A DNA stretch of 64,000 nucleotides from Aureliella helgolandensis (lineage in GTDB: Bacteria; Planctomycetota; Planctomycetia; Pirellulales; Pirellulaceae). Position 1 is the stretch's first letter. Each line of letters starts with the position of its first letter. The DNA is taken from contig NZ_CP036298.1 of NCBI RefSeq assembly GCF_007752135.1, forward strand, positions 7,928,501 to 7,992,500. Reading direction: 5' to 3'. Positions 39,052 to 51,100 of this stretch are shown one piece after another. The notes beneath the pieces are model-generated. The model was not told the DNA's origin. It did not search any database and saw only the letters and a list, made by a program, of their open reading frames with translations. Made by a program: the position numbers and the translations under genes.

Positions 39052-40170
39052 TTAGGCCGTTGCGGGGTTGTCGTAGCTCACAAGATTGCGCAAACAAATC
39101 ATGGCGCGATCCAAAAGCAGACCAAGAACTCCAATGACAATCACACTGAACGCGATACGCGCGTAGGTCACGTTGCTACCATTTTGAAATTCATCCCACA
39201 CAAATTTCCCCAGTCCGGGATTCTGGGCAAGCATGTCAGCCGCGATCAGCACCATCCAGCCAACTCCCAAACTAATTCGCAGCCCTGCGAACATCAGCGG
39301 CAGACTGGCCGGTAGCACGATCTTGAACAGCCGCTGAGACCAGGAAAGCTTCAGCACGCGCGCAACATTCAGATAGTCCTGGTTTACGCTTGCGACCCCT
39401 AAAGTTGTATTGACCAAAGTTGGCCATAGTGAGCAGAGCGAGACGGTCACGGCCGAGATCAAAAATGCCTTGTCGAAGAACGTCTCACCTGGCTTCGAAC
39501 CGCTGTATGCCCAAATGATGATCAACCCCGCCAGGGGCAACCATGCCAAGGGACTCACCGGCTTGAACACTTGAATAAACGGCGTCATCGCAGCATTGAA
39601 CCAAGGACTCATACCACACATTAAGCCAAGGGGAACCGCTATGAGCGTTGCAATCCCGAATCCAAAGAACACCGTTTTTAAGCTCGTGTAGATTTGCTCA
39701 ACGAAGGTCGGCGCACTCGAGGAGGTGTAGTTCGCGGTATCCACGGCCTGTCGCTTCATCACCGAAGCATTTCCCTCTAGACGCTGCTTGAGAGCTCCAT
39801 CCTCTACGCTCTCCGCCTTGGCCAGCATCGCATTGGCAGTAGCCACCATGGTCACCGCTTGCTGCATCTGCTCTGCCACTTTCTCTCGATCCCGCGCCTT
39901 CTGCTCGAAATGCATGCTGAACAGTTCCGTACCTGCCGACCACGTCGCCATGGGGCCGGGCAATTGCATACTATCCGTCACGATCGTTTTGGCGGCGACC
40001 GACCAGCAAGCCAAGAACACCACAATCGCCAATCCTGGCAACAGGATATATTTGGCGATCCCGCGAAACTGCTCCTGCGGGTCCTCGCCGTATGCCAATC
40101 GCACAAAGGGCTCAAGGGCAGGCAACCCAGTCACTGAGCAGAATTTCAACAATCCGCCACGCCAACTCAT
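39052..40170 (-). CDS. nrtB: Nitrate-type ABC transporter permease (NrtB-like) with coiled-coil insert
   Basis: The 372-residue product has the binding-protein-dependent permease domain in its second half (from about residue 115), with the EAA-loop motif [29 protein letters not shown] and about six membrane segments in total. After the first segment (about residues 38-55) comes a charged stretch of about 55 residues ([16 protein letters not shown]..., [17 protein letters not shown]), helical and probably coiled-coil, outside the usual NrtB plan (about 275 residues). The frame is open to 40311, but that would overlap the upstream gene. ATG 40170 follows GAGAGAT and starts MSWRGG. The partner ATPases are encoded directly downstream. 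Confidence 0.9.
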   Translation of the reverse strand: MSWRGGLLKFCSVTGLPALEPFVRLAYGEDPQEQFRGIAKYILLPGLAIVVFLACWSVAAKTIVTDSMQLPGPMATWSAGTELFSMHFEQKARDREKVAEQMQQAVTMVATANAMLAKAESVEDGALKQRLEGNASVMKRQAVDTANYTSSSAPTFVEQIYTSLKTVFFGFGIATLIAVPLGLMCGMSPWFNAAMTPFIQVFKPVSPLAWLPLAGLIIIWAYSGSKPGETFFDKAFLISAVTVSLCSLWPTLVNTTLGVASVNQDYLNVARVLKLSWSQRLFKIVLPASLPLMFAGLRISLGVGWMVLIAADMLAQNPGLGKFVWDEFQNGSNVTYARIAFSVIVIGVLGLLLDRAMICLRNLVSYDNPATA

Positions 40171-40252
40171 AGGATCTCTCGTTCTTGAAAAGTGATGGCA
40201 AAGCCATCGGCGATAGAGAAGTCTTCGACAGTTCAATTTCCCTGCCAGGAAT

Positions 40253-41698
40253 TCAGTCTTTGATCCCAATCTCAAAACTCTGCAAATATCCCAACGGATC
40301 TCGGCCGTCATAGCTATTGCCGTCGATGAATTCGTTCGAAGCGGGACGATACCCCTCGTAACTTGCCAGGGGAATGTCCGCTTCTGTCAATTTGCCATCC
40401 AGTATCAGAAGCTCTGCTGCTTGGCGATAAATCTCAGGCTTGTAGACTTCACGCGCCACCTCTGAATACCACTCCTCAGGGTGCGCCTCGGTGATCTGCC
40501 CCCAACGTCGCATCTGCGTTAAGAACCAGACGCAGTCACTGTAGTGTGGGTAGCTGGCGAATCCGCTGAAGAACACATTAAACTCTGCCATGGGACGCAC
40601 ATCCGTTGGCTGAAACACAAAGGATCCAGTCATACTCTTAGCGATTACCGCCGCGTCAGCACCGACATAGTCCTTGCGGCTTAGTATTTCCACAGCTTCC
40701 GGTCGATTGACCAACTCGCCCGCTTCGTTGGTCTCGTCCAGCCATTTCCCAGCCCGGATAAGCGCCTTAACCACAGCTAGATGCGTGTTGGGATACTTGG
40801 CATCCCAATCGGCCGAAACGCCGAACACCTTCTCTGGGTTATTCTTCCAAATGTCGTAATTGGTCGTGATCGGTACGCCGATCCCCTTGACAACAGCCTG
40901 CTGATTCCACGGCTCCCCAACGCAGTATCCCAGAATGGTTCCAGCTTCTAACGTAGCTGGCATTTGCGGGGGAGGTGTTACCGACAATACCACTTCAGCA
41001 TCCAGCGTTCCGGCAATATTCTCTTGCGTGTAGTAGCCTGGGTGAATTCCCGCAGCAGCCAACCAATAGCGCAACTCGTAGTTATGCGTGCTAACCGGGA
41101 AGACCATTCCCATGTTGAAATCCTTGCCCGCCTGCCGATACCCCTCAACAATTGGCTTGAGGGCGTGAGCAGTAATCGGGTGCGGTGGATGTGGACTTTT
41201 AAGTGCAGGCTCGACTTCCTGCATTTGCTTCCAGATATCATTACTGACCGTGATCGCGTTACCGTTGTAATCGAGACTATAGGCAGTGATGATGTGCGCC
41301 TTAGTCCCAAAACCAATGGTGGCTCCAATGGGCTGCCCTGCCAACATGTGAGCTCCGTCCAACTGACCATCGATCACGCGGTCTAGCAGCACTTTCCAGT
41401 TGGATTGAGCTTCGATCTCGACATTCAGCCCCTCTTCTTCGAAGTACCCCTTCTCCTTGGCGATCACCAAAGGAGCGCAGTCAGTCAATTTAATGAACCC
41501 GAATTTGAGCGTCGATTTTTCAACATCTAAGAGCTCGCCGCCAGCGACTGCTTCCCAATCAATTTCCGCCGGCGAGAGATCGAGCGCAGTAGCCGCTTTT
41601 TCCAGTTCGGCGAGCGTCGTTACCGACCGACCACATCCGACTACGATTAGAACCAGGAGCATCCCCCAGAACTCTGCAACGTTTCTCCACTTGAACAT
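40253..41698 (-). CDS. nrtA: Nitrate-binding ABC transporter substrate-binding protein (NrtA/CmpA family)
   Basis: The product has 481 residues from the ATG at 41698 and starts with a hydrophobic stretch and a lipobox-like VVGC (Cys22), so it is probably an anchored periplasmic protein. The periplasmic-binding fold begins at [31 protein letters not shown], the hallmark of NrtA/TauA/SsuA-type proteins, with [29 protein letters not shown] next, as in Nrt[14 protein letters not shown] and [23 protein letters not shown] are further conserved parts. An ATG at 41878 would add 60 residues starting with an RR-type stretch ([10 protein letters not shown]), and this cannot be excluded. It is the first gene of the operon and divergent from the porin. 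Confidence 0.9.
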   Translation of the reverse strand: MFKWRNVAEFWGMLLVLIVVGCGRSVTTLAELEKAATALDLSPAEIDWEAVAGGELLDVEKSTLKFGFIKLTDCAPLVIAKEKGYFEEEGLNVEIEAQSNWKVLLDRVIDGQLDGAHMLAGQPIGATIGFGTKAHIITAYSLDYNGNAITVSNDIWKQMQEVEPALKSPHPPHPITAHALKPIVEGYRQAGKDFNMGMVFPVSTHNYELRYWLAAAGIHPGYYTQENIAGTLDAEVVLSVTPPPQMPATLEAGTILGYCVGEPWNQQAVVKGIGVPITTNYDIWKNNPEKVFGVSADWDAKYPNTHLAVVKALIRAGKWLDETNEAGELVNRPEAVEILSRKDYVGADAAVIAKSMTGSFVFQPTDVRPMAEFNVFFSGFASYPHYSDCVWFLTQMRRWGQITEAHPEEWYSEVAREVYKPEIYRQAAELLILDGKLTEADIPLASYEGYRPASNEFIDGNSYDGRDPLGYLQSFEIGIKD

Positions 41699-42159
41699 GC
41701 CGCCCAACACTTTCCGCCTGAAGGTAGATCCGCCTAAGGTTTGCCATCTCAGGCCGTTTCCAGACAACGCAAATGACGTACCACCAACGCATGCCCTCGC
41801 CCCCTGACAAGGGTCGCAGAATGCAACAGCGGTCACCATCGCCACCTTAAAGAAGCTCAACAGCGTCCGTCGCCCCATACCGAGAACGAAGATTCTCGTG
41901 GTTTGCGACGTGTAAGGATTAGGAATTGGCCTCCTGCTGAAACAGTGTGCAGCGACAGCCTGGAATTAGGGCAAGCCAAGCTGACGGTTGTACAGGTTAG
42001 CGCTCATGCAAGGTTGATTCCCACTTTGCTGGGCAGAGCCGCTTTCAAGAGACGATTATTAGAGTGGTTAAAAGAGAAGCTGGCGCGGAGCTGCTAGCTG
42101 AGCGTGCGTGCGTTGGCGGCGACACGCAGCATGGTATTCCCATTTCGAGAGAAGTTTCC
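41699..42159. other. Divergent control region of the nitrate operon and porin
   Basis: The region holds the alternative N-terminal extension of nrtA (to 41878), a 6-bp inverted repeat (CGAGAA 41881-41886 with TTCTCG 41893-41898), and AAGG-type sites before the porin. I saw no sigma-54 site with correct GG-N10-GC spacing and no perfect GTA-N8-TAC NtcA box. Both flanking genes presumably share control by nitrogen. Confidence 0.5.
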
Positions 42160-43737
42160 ATGGATGGAACGAATCTGATGCACGTACGCCTAATAGGTAC
42201 CGTTTTGGCGTTGGCCAGTGGCAGCGGAATACTGCTGTCCCATTCACCGCTACACGCTCAGACCTTCAATTACTCGCTCGCCGTAAATGCACAGCCTTCA
42301 GCGTCAGATCGCGTGCTGGGAGAGCAGTCTCCGGGACAGGAAATCTCGCCTTCCTCCACGACGACGGCCCCCACCTACCAACTCATCAGCACGGCTCCCC
42401 AACCAGCCAAGCCCCAAGTCACCGGGCTCGGAGCCTATCCGGGAGTCTTCTATGCCAACGACTACAGCTACCTCCGCAATCCCGCCTACTCGGGGCCCTA
42501 CTTTCCAGGTGATGCACTGAAGGGCCTGGACAACGGAAAGCTCGATTTGGGGGGAGAATATCGAACACGATTTCATCACGAAAACAACCATCGCGGATTT
42601 GGACTAACCGGAGTCGATGACGAGTTCTGGCTATCGCGACTGCGGTTGTTTGCGAACTATCGCGTCAATGATACCGTTCGCTTTTATGGTGAATTCCTTT
42701 ACGCTGACTCCAGCGGAGAATCCAGCCCGGCACGTGCCATTGAAGAGAATCGTGGTGATGCCCAAAACCTGTTCTTCGATGTCAAACTACTGGATACCGG
42801 TGCTGAAAAAATCAGTGCACGACTTGGAAGGCAAGAGCTGCTCCTGGGCGCCCAGCGACTTGTCTCACCTCTGGACTGGGCCAACACACGGCGAACTTTC
42901 GATGGCTACCGGTTGACCTACAGTAGCGATGATTGGGAGATCGATGGGTTCTACACGAATCCAGTCTCACGCGTTCCCGCCACGGCAGGCTCCTTCGATT
43001 GGGACAGTGCCGACACCGATCAACACTTCTTTGGAACCTACTTGAGTCGCAAGGGGCTGGACATCGGAACTCTCGATGTTTATTACCTCGGTTACGACAA
43101 CGAGAATGCCAACTTCGCCTACCACACGTTGGGGAGTCGCTTGGCCGGCAAAAACGATCTGTTTCTATACGACTTCGAAGGCGGGACCCAGTTCGGAGAG
43201 AACTCCAACGGTTCTGGACACGGTGCCGGATTCGTCACTGGCGGTCTCGGCAAACAACTAACAGTTTGCAGCTGGAAACCAACGCTATGGGCCTATTATG
43301 ATTGGGCTTCGGGCGGAGGTGCAGATGCGATCGGCGTGGGCGACAATGGGTTTCACCACAACTTCCCGCTCGCGCATAAATACAACGGCTTCATGGACCT
43401 CTTCGGGCGTCGCAACTTGAACGATGTCAATGTGCAATTGACCACTCCGGTAGGCAAACGCGTCAATATGATGCTGTGGTACCACTACTTCTTCTTGGAC
43501 CAAGCCACGACGCCCTACAGCGTTGCCATGCAACCCTACAACACAACCGACCTAGCGGCCTCCAAAGACCTGGGGCATGAAATTGATTACGTGTGCTCCA
43601 TCAACCTGAATGAACGCAATTCAGTGTTACTGGGTTACTCGTTCTTCAATGCTGGTGAGTACTACCAATCGACACCCAACGTTCAGTCACAAGCCGACGC
43701 AGACTTCTTTTACTTCCAATATCAAACGCAGTTCTAG
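42160..43737 (+). CDS. Outer-membrane beta-barrel (alginate export/OprP-like), probable nitrate-linked porin
   Basis: The 525-residue product has a signal peptide (cleavage near SPLHAQ), a Pro/Ser/Thr/Gln-rich linker to about residue 90, and then repeated amphipathic beta strands rich in aromatic residues and Asp/Asn (LDLGGEYRTRFHHENN, LSRLRLFANYRVNDTVRFYGEF, ISARLGRQELLLGAQRLV). The last strand ends in Phe, as required for outer-membrane insertion. It resembles the alginate export (PF13372) family. Divergent placement from nrtA suggests it admits nitrate or another anion, which is inference. ATG 42160 is preferred because GAGAGAAG lies upstream. Longer in-frame extensions to 42064 lack export character. 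Confidence 0.8.
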   Translation: MDGTNLMHVRLIGTVLALASGSGILLSHSPLHAQTFNYSLAVNAQPSASDRVLGEQSPGQEISPSSTTTAPTYQLISTAPQPAKPQVTGLGAYPGVFYANDYSYLRNPAYSGPYFPGDALKGLDNGKLDLGGEYRTRFHHENNHRGFGLTGVDDEFWLSRLRLFANYRVNDTVRFYGEFLYADSSGESSPARAIEENRGDAQNLFFDVKLLDTGAEKISARLGRQELLLGAQRLVSPLDWANTRRTFDGYRLTYSSDDWEIDGFYTNPVSRVPATAGSFDWDSADTDQHFFGTYLSRKGLDIGTLDVYYLGYDNENANFAYHTLGSRLAGKNDLFLYDFEGGTQFGENSNGSGHGAGFVTGGLGKQLTVCSWKPTLWAYYDWASGGGADAIGVGDNGFHHNFPLAHKYNGFMDLFGRRNLNDVNVQLTTPVGKRVNMMLWYHYFFLDQATTPYSVAMQPYNTTDLAASKDLGHEIDYVCSINLNERNSVLLGYSFFNAGEYYQSTPNVQSQADADFFYFQYQTQF

Positions 43738-43775
43738 TCGACCAGTCCGTCGCCGCAGAGGATAGGGCTCATTCC

Positions 43776-44261
43776 ATGACTCAGCCACAGCATTTCGACA
43801 AACTGATAGGAGCGTGGAGAGGGATTTGCAACACATGGTTCGAACCGGGCCAACTCGCAGACACCTCACAGGTCTCTGGCAACATCACCGCAGTGTTTGA
43901 CGGCCAGTTTGTTCGCCACACTTATGATGGCACACTTCGTGGAGAACCGCGGCAGGGCGAAGAAATGCTGGCGTTCAATTCTGTAACTCAGTTGTTTCAA
44001 TCCTCTTGGATCGATAGCTTCCACATGCGCGATGCAATCCTTTTTTCACAAGGTCCATCGACCGCTCAAGGCTTCGCAGTGCACGGCGCCTACGACGTTG
44101 CCCAGAACCTACCTCAGTGGGGTTGGAAGACCGAATATCGATTTGCCAATAACGACGAACTCATCATCACGGCATACAACGTAAGTCCCGAGGGAGAAGA
44201 AGCCAAAGCAGTGGAGACGCATTACCATCGAGTCCCGTCTCCTACAACGGCCATTCGATAA
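43776..44261 (+). CDS. DUF1579-family protein
   Basis: The 161-residue protein has the DUF1579 pattern: LIGAWRG at the start, TWFEPG and SGNITAVFDGQFVRHTYDG, then EEMLAFNSVTQLFQSSWIDSFHM, and a final strand NNDELIITAYNVSPEGEE. The fold is a small beta barrel of lipocalin type that may bind a small ligand; no enzymatic activity is known to me. No signal peptide is present, so it is probably cytoplasmic. It starts 38 bases after the porin and may be transcribed with it. A nitrogen link is not supported. Confidence 0.75.
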   Translation: MTQPQHFDKLIGAWRGICNTWFEPGQLADTSQVSGNITAVFDGQFVRHTYDGTLRGEPRQGEEMLAFNSVTQLFQSSWIDSFHMRDAILFSQGPSTAQGFAVHGAYDVAQNLPQWGWKTEYRFANNDELIITAYNVSPEGEEAKAVETHYHRVPSPTTAIR

Positions 44262-44432
44262 GAGCCGAGCAGGCAGGCGGCGTGAGCCTAAGATCAGCCA
44301 TCGCGATATTGAACTGAAGGAATGCGGAGATCGAAAAAATCCAGGCCAGAGACAGCTAACCCTTCTCCGCTCTCGCGCAACCTTAGCCGTGCTCTCCCAA
44401 TCCGCTTCCTTTGTCTTCCCGCGGCAGCATGT

Positions 44433-45095
44433 CTAACCGATACGGTTCCCCGATCTTCGACGTCCCAGGAAGACCGATGCACCGAGCAGAATCAGCCAAC
44501 TGGAACTCGGCTCCGGCACGCCAGTAACAGTGAGCTGGCCGTAGTCCGAGACACGGTCAGCGCGTTGACTTAGTAAATCTTTCCCCAAGGACAAATTATT
44601 GGGCAAAGGTTTCGTTAAGTTTCCGACCGTGAAAATTGAATCCTCCTCTCCTGGAGTGATTTTGACGGTCCCTAGAGAGAATGATGCAAGCTTGGTACCG
44701 AAACCAGGTGAAGCGGCAAAAGGATTCGATGACGTGACGTTCAACTCCCATAAGAATTCATTTTCGATCGGATTGGGCGACGGATTTACTCCAAAGAAAC
44801 TAAAGCCATCGGCAATGCGAAAGCTGTTCAAGCGTGCGTCACCACTGGTACGTTCCAATCGAATGCCAAATCCAAACACACCGCTACCATTGGCTAACGC
44901 AACATCTGATCCGGTGCCTAGACCATCGTCGATTTCGCGTAGAAGCAGTTCGATGGAGACGGCACCATCCACCTCAGGAGCACCAATCTGTTGCAAGTCG
45001 ATCCCATAGGTATAATCTGCGGCTGCGCTATGGCTCATTAAGGCAACTGCCGAAAAGCTGACGGCGAAGACAAACAGGGGTTTCGAGAGTACCAT
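44433..45095 (-). CDS. PEP-CTERM sorted surface protein
   Basis: The 220-residue product has a signal peptide (SKPLFVFAVSF core, SAAA cleavage area) and a C-terminal VPEPSSSWLILLGASVFLGRRR, which is the PEP-CTERM tripartite signal (PEP, a hydrophobic helix, basic tail). It is recognised by exosortase/archaeosortase-type enzymes for surface or extracellular delivery. The mature part is a beta-rich domain of about 165 residues (starting YTYGIDLQQIGAPEVDG). No catalytic site is seen. The ATG at 45095 has GAGGA in front. An exosortase gene is not in the window. It follows the giant gene by 61 bases in the same direction. Confidence 0.88.
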   Translation of the reverse strand: MVLSKPLFVFAVSFSAVALMSHSAAADYTYGIDLQQIGAPEVDGAVSIELLLREIDDGLGTGSDVALANGSGVFGFGIRLERTSGDARLNSFRIADGFSFFGVNPSPNPIENEFLWELNVTSSNPFAASPGFGTKLASFSLGTVKITPGEEDSIFTVGNLTKPLPNNLSLGKDLLSQRADRVSDYGQLTVTGVPEPSSSWLILLGASVFLGRRRSGNRIG

Positions 45096-45156
45096 TAATA
45101 ATTCCTCATAGACTTGTTGCATCCCATTTTAATTCGATGCAAATGACTTGCACTAC

Positions 45157-48100
45157 TTACGACAGCGATGTTCCAAAACGCTTTCCGAACTCAGCGAAGT
45201 CAAAAAAGTCGACTGCACCATCTTCGTTGAAGTCGAAAGTCTTGTCGTCAGTCCCAAAACTTTCACCAAATCTAGCGAAATCGGCATAGTCGACATAACC
45301 GTCTCCATTAGCATCACCATAAAGCTGGAAGAACCCATCGGCATCCTCGGAGCCGAACGTGAAGTCATCCCCGACTTGCCCATTGTGATCTCCGTCCAAG
45401 GCAAAGCCGAGTCGATTGACTTTGCTTGCGACAACCGTTAGCTGATAGCGACCATCGGCCGACAGACGCCCCAGCGAATCCACTGCGGCTCCAGACACGA
45501 ACCGCAGCGTGACGACTGTTTTCCCATTGACCTGATTGATCGCCGCCGTAGTCAATACTTCGGTTCCACCACCATGAGTCAACCTGAACGGTCCCCCAGC
45601 GGAAAAATCAAACTCAACGACTGAGTTGAATTGAATGACCAAGTGGTCAAGAGAGGATCTTTGCCCGTCGGCTGCATTCCCGACGCCAGCCGCATCATTG
45701 CCGTTGATCATCACCGACTCAATTTGAGCCTCCGCTTCATCTGCTATGGAAACGTCAACAACTGCTGTGGCCTTGGCCCCAGCTGCATCCGTGACTTCGA
45801 CAACCAGCGAACGACTTTGAGCCAATTCATAATCCAGCTTGGTGGGGTCGGCTACGAAGATCGCTCCTGCAGCAGAGATTCCAAATGCACCATCATCGTT
45901 GCCGCCAATTAAAGCCAGCGTGTGCGAGTCTGGAGCAAGGTCTGCTAGGTCAGGATCCTCTAGGACAATTGTCGCCACCTCTAGTCCAATTGCAGCGAAC
46001 TCGCTGACACTCGCCGTGCTATCGGCAATGGTGGGCTGATCATTGACCGGGGTCACGTTGATCACGACCAATGCGGGAGCACTAGTGTGGTTTGGGTCAG
46101 AACCGACCCCATCATCATCACGTACTTGAAATGCAAAGATTCCACTGCTGTGTGAATTCAAGGGCGGGGTGAAATAAACGATCGGCGATGTCAACATCCA
46201 CGGCAATTGCTCCGCCGTGATGGGCGAACCGCCCGAGGCTGTCGAAAGCGTTCCCAGCAATGGCAATTCGGTGATCACGAATCTCAGCGGCTCCTCAATA
46301 CCGGCGTTGCCGTCATCACCAGACAACGTGATGGCGACTTCGACATCTTCATCGGTAGATATCGTCTGCGGTGAGGCGGTGGGCGGCAGGCTTTCCTCAA
46401 CGGAAAACTGCCGAACGTAATTTCCTCCTGGAATCGAATCAACATCGCCATCGAGCAGTAATCCCGATTGATCATGCAGCGTCTGCTGTCCGAATAGGGT
46501 CAGTCGATAATTGCCCTGAGCCAAGGCATCCTGGGTTGTTAGACGGATCGAAGTACTGCCCGCTTGGTAGCTGGGAGTTACATCAAGCAAACCATCATCT
46601 AGGTTCCCGAAGACACCGTCAGCTCCTGCATAGAGCAAGGCAAATGCAGCCAAGGCATTCGCATCGATTTCGTTCAACGGTTCACTGATGTGAAGCACGA
46701 TTGAATTGTTTTGACCAACAATACCTGTCCCCGCGTGGACTCCGTCAGGGGACGACCCTACGATCGTCGGAGCTGTAATGTCGTTGCTGTTGCCCTGGAA
46801 TTCGTAAGCACCGATATCGGCGATCCCGGGCTGCAGCGAGAACGATAGCGAGTTCGCCGAACCGAGTTCTGAAGTCGCGTCATGAGTTGCAAGCACGTAG
46901 TTAAGTCCATCTCCAGCCGAGATTCCAACGGTCGGTGTCAGGTTGGTATTACCAGCTCCATAGTCGAATCGAATGTCGCCGTCGGCAAACAGGGTCACCG
47001 AAAAATTAACTTCCGAGTCATCCACCGCATTGAGGCCATTCCAGCGCACGGTGACTTCATCATCCGTGGATTCATCGAAGAAGAAATTCAGATGGGTTGG
47101 ATTGCGTTGCAAGTCGTCCCACAGGGGAGCGATGCGTGCGTTGTCGAGAAATTGATTGAAACTATTATCACCACTCGAGTTCGGATAAGCAGGGCCGTTC
47201 AAATGCAAAAACCCTTGCGCGGACACAGTGACAACCGTGTAGCTCTGACCGTAAAATTCAAACGCAAAAGGTAAGATTATCCCTCGGGCGTTATTGTGTG
47301 AAAAGTTATATGCAGTGCCGACTTCCGCAAAACTACGGTTTGGGTCGAACGACTCAACGTAGTCGGGCGTGGCTAGGTTGGCAGTGCCAGGATCATCGAC
47401 GCGCTCTGCCCCGGTAATGTCCGTGTGCGGTGCAAACCAGCTATCACCGCGATCAATGGCGATCGACTGGAGCGTTCGATAGAAATTGTCATCGCGTCCA
47501 CCATCGAATCCACCATCATCCGCTACAAATCCCAGGATATTATCGGCGCCGTCGATATCCAAGAAACCAGGATCTCCGCTCAAACTATTGACATCCATCA
47601 ACGTAGTCAATTGCCAATCATTCAGATCGTCAATCACCATCGAACCCCATAGTCCGAGATGGGCGTTGGGATCCGTTCCGGTTTGCAGCAAGTTCCAATC
47701 GAGATCAAGTCCGGTTTGCGAATCCGCGGACACACTTATGACGTTGCCAGAATCGACCATGAGAATGTTGTTGCGAGCTATCAAGTCGGCGGCACGATTT
47801 TCGATGCGTAAAGCATCTCCAACTCGTTGGTAGACGGTGTTGTTGAGGACAGTCGCCCCCTTGTCAGAGTCTTGAATCACGATGCCTTGATTGGTATTGG
47901 CATAGACCAAGTTATTCGCGATCTCTCCTTCAAAGTGGTTGTCGTCCGAAAGTATCCCGACAGAATTCGAGTAGACATAGTTGCCGGTAACATGTCCATC
48001 ACGACGGAAAATGATTCCAGCCCCCTCATTTGCGAAGACTCGATTTCCACGGACTATATTTTCCGGATGATAGCGAGAGTCTGAATACTGTTCTCCAATC

Positions 48101-51100
48101 ACAATTCCATCTATGTTTTGATAAACGGAATTCTCGGTAACGGTTGCATCTGAGATAAAAATGCCAGTCGCATTACCGAACACTTCATTTTCGGAAACCA
48201 TCGCTTTTGATGAATACACTCCCGTGCCAACGTTGTCATAGACGCGATTGCCTTGGATGCGGACGTGGGGTGAACCAGCGGTGATCCCAGCCGAATTTCC
48301 AAAGACCTCGTTCCCGACGATCTCGACTTCGCTGCCGTCAGCCAAAATACCGCCGTTACCAGAGTTTGCGTGAATTCGATTGCCCTCGAGCAACCACCCC
48401 GTTATCCCAGTATTGGCATGATTGTATCCGATGCTGATTCCAATCCAGGAATTGTCGTAGATCTCATTATCGATCAGATGAATACGCTGGCTTCCGGAAT
48501 TCCATTCGGCGTTCACACCTCGCTGAGCTCCGGTGATCGAAAGGCCTTGGATAGTGACATCATCCGCACCGACAAACTCGAACGCATAAGCATCGTTCTC
48601 CGTCAATTGACGATCGAGCACTGCAGAATCCCCTCCCGGACCACGGAGCGTTATGCCGCTGAGTCGTTCGTCCAACCGTAAATTTTCCAGTAGGCTATAG
48701 TGCCCTGCGTCAATCAGTACTGTATCGCCTGGCTCCAGGTCATAGACTCTTAATAGTGCGGCCAAACTAGCCATCGGCTGATCCACCGCTTTGCCGCTGT
48801 TTTGATTGTCGCCAGCAGCGGTGGTGAAAACGTCCCCGATTTGAGAGCCGTCGTTGACAAAGTATTCATTTCCAACCCTAGCAATTGAGAACGACGCAGA
48901 CAGCCCACTCGGCTTCGTTCCATCCTGAGATTGGACTTCGATCAAATATTCCGCATCGGCTGGAATAGTGCCGTCCAGCGGAATTGTCCAGTCGAATTGT
49001 CCTGGGGATGCCCAGTCGTCCGCGATCACCATCAGGGGAGTGGAGCCACCCGCCTCATAACCGTCCGCTTCATAGATGAGGATGTCTACCGGCCCGTTAG
49101 TTTCGGATAGCCAGCGCAGCGGAAGGGTTTGCCCAAGGTTGTACCGATCCTTTCCGTTGGGTGAATCAACATGGAGACTTTCGACTGTTGGGCTGTACGT
49201 CGCTGTAGTGGTTCCGCCGTAGGCTCCCAGATTGACACGGCTGCCGTTGGGAATCGGCTCAGCCGACGCATCTGAGTTTGGATCGCCAGCGTCAAGCGCG
49301 ATCGAGCCGGTTTCAAGATGAAAGTTATCGTCTTTGCCCATGTTGACCAAAGCGGGTTGGAGACGCACCGCGTCAGCACTCGCCCATCGGTCGTAGCTTC
49401 CGTCACCACCGTGTAGTTCAATACGCAGCTTTCCATCCGCGCCAGCTCGGTACATACCGAGTTCGTCCCAACCAACTCCACCATCTACAAAATCAAACGA
49501 CCTGAAGTAGCTTTGGTCCATTCGAGGTGCGCCGACGACGGCTCCGTCCGCATAAATATAGAATCTAGCATCGTTGGGCGAGTAGCTGACGTACGGAACC
49601 GTCGCCGCAAGCTGGTAGTAACCTGCAGGCTCCAAATCGCTAAATTCCCATACGGCGAGATCGCTTGCCTTAGTCGCAACGCGTGAATCCGCCAAATAGC
49701 CATTGTCTACGGTCGTCCAGTTTCCGATCGTGGAGAAGCCGGCGTCACCATCGTCAATAATAACGGGATTGCCAATCGTCTCGGAAAAGAATCCGAGTAT
49801 ATCGTCCGCACCATCCGGATCGACGAATTGAGGATCACCGACTTTACCATGAGCATCGAAGCCGGCTTCATAAAACCAATCCTCGTAGCTGGCTACATGG
49901 GTCCAACTCAAATCGGCCACCTTGCCTGCCGTTCCAAGATCGAACAAGTTGTAGTCACTCGTGTGTCCCACTTGACTATCGGCTTCGAACCGGAAGACAA
50001 ATCCCTCGAGGATCGAGAAAACATTGTCGCGGAAATCAATTGCATAAGACAAATCCTTCACATGGATCGCGTCTCCGCTGGCCTTATGAATTGTGTTGCC
50101 GACAACAGAGGTTCCAGGATAAGCGTTGCCGATTTCGATGGCATAGTCGACGTTCGCGTAGATTAGATTGTCGCGAATCGTTCCCGAGAAGCCGTTGTAG
50201 AGACTAGAGCCTCCACTGGCTAAGATTCCAGTATCATTGCCGAAAATCTGGTTCCCAATGGCATCAACGCTACTACCGAAGCGTCCATAAGCGCGCAGTT
50301 CAATGCCAACTCGATTGTCATAGATTGTATTATTGAGCGCTGTCGTAAACTGAGTAGACGTTGCGTAGCTCACAAAGATCCCAGTTTCATTTCCACGAAC
50401 GATGTTATTCTCAGCAGTTGCACCATTCGCAATGTTAATCCCCGTCGCACTGCCGAATACCTCGTTGTTAATTGCAAGCGACAGTCCAGGGTTGTCGCGG
50501 CCAGGATTTAGAGAGATCCCGCTGTGCAAATTGTCGAAAACAACGTTATCACGAACAATTCCGCTGGCATCTTCGAAATAAACGCCTCTGCCCTCATGTC
50601 CGTAAATACGATTCTCGGCCACCGTCCAATCATCTAATGTGGCACCTGACAAATTGGCTCCCACTTGAACGCCGTAGCGAGCGTTCGCATAAATTTGATT
50701 CTTTAAGATCTGGTTTTCGTCACTGTCAACGTCGCCATTCGCCAGGATCCCTGCGTCGCCACCGGTAATCGACAGATTTGTGATCGTAACGTCATCTGCA
50801 CCGAAAAATTCAAATACAGCGGCACCAGCAGCGGTGTTCCTCCGATCGAACACGGCAGGTGCCTCCCCATGCAATGGTCCTTGAATTGTGACACCACGGA
50901 TGGACTCATCGAGTGCAATATTGCGCAATTGAGGGTAATAGCCTGCATCGACGTAAATGACGTCGCCTGAGCTAAGACCGTAGGAGTTCAGCAGCGCTGC
51001 CAGAGACGCCATCGGTCGATCTGGGCGTGTACCACTGTTCGTGTTGTCGCCAATCGCTGTCGTGTAGCTATCACCTGCGGTCGAACCATCGTTGACATAG

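Noticed and set aside
41881-41898. Inverted repeat in the nitrate control region as an ANTAR/NasR hexaloop target
   Set aside because: The six-base loop lacks A at position 1 and G at position 4 on either strand, and no second hairpin is present.
42097-42114. Possible sigma-54 promoter before the porin (TGGCGCG...TGCT)
   Set aside because: GG and GC are separated by nine instead of ten bases and the core differs from consensus.
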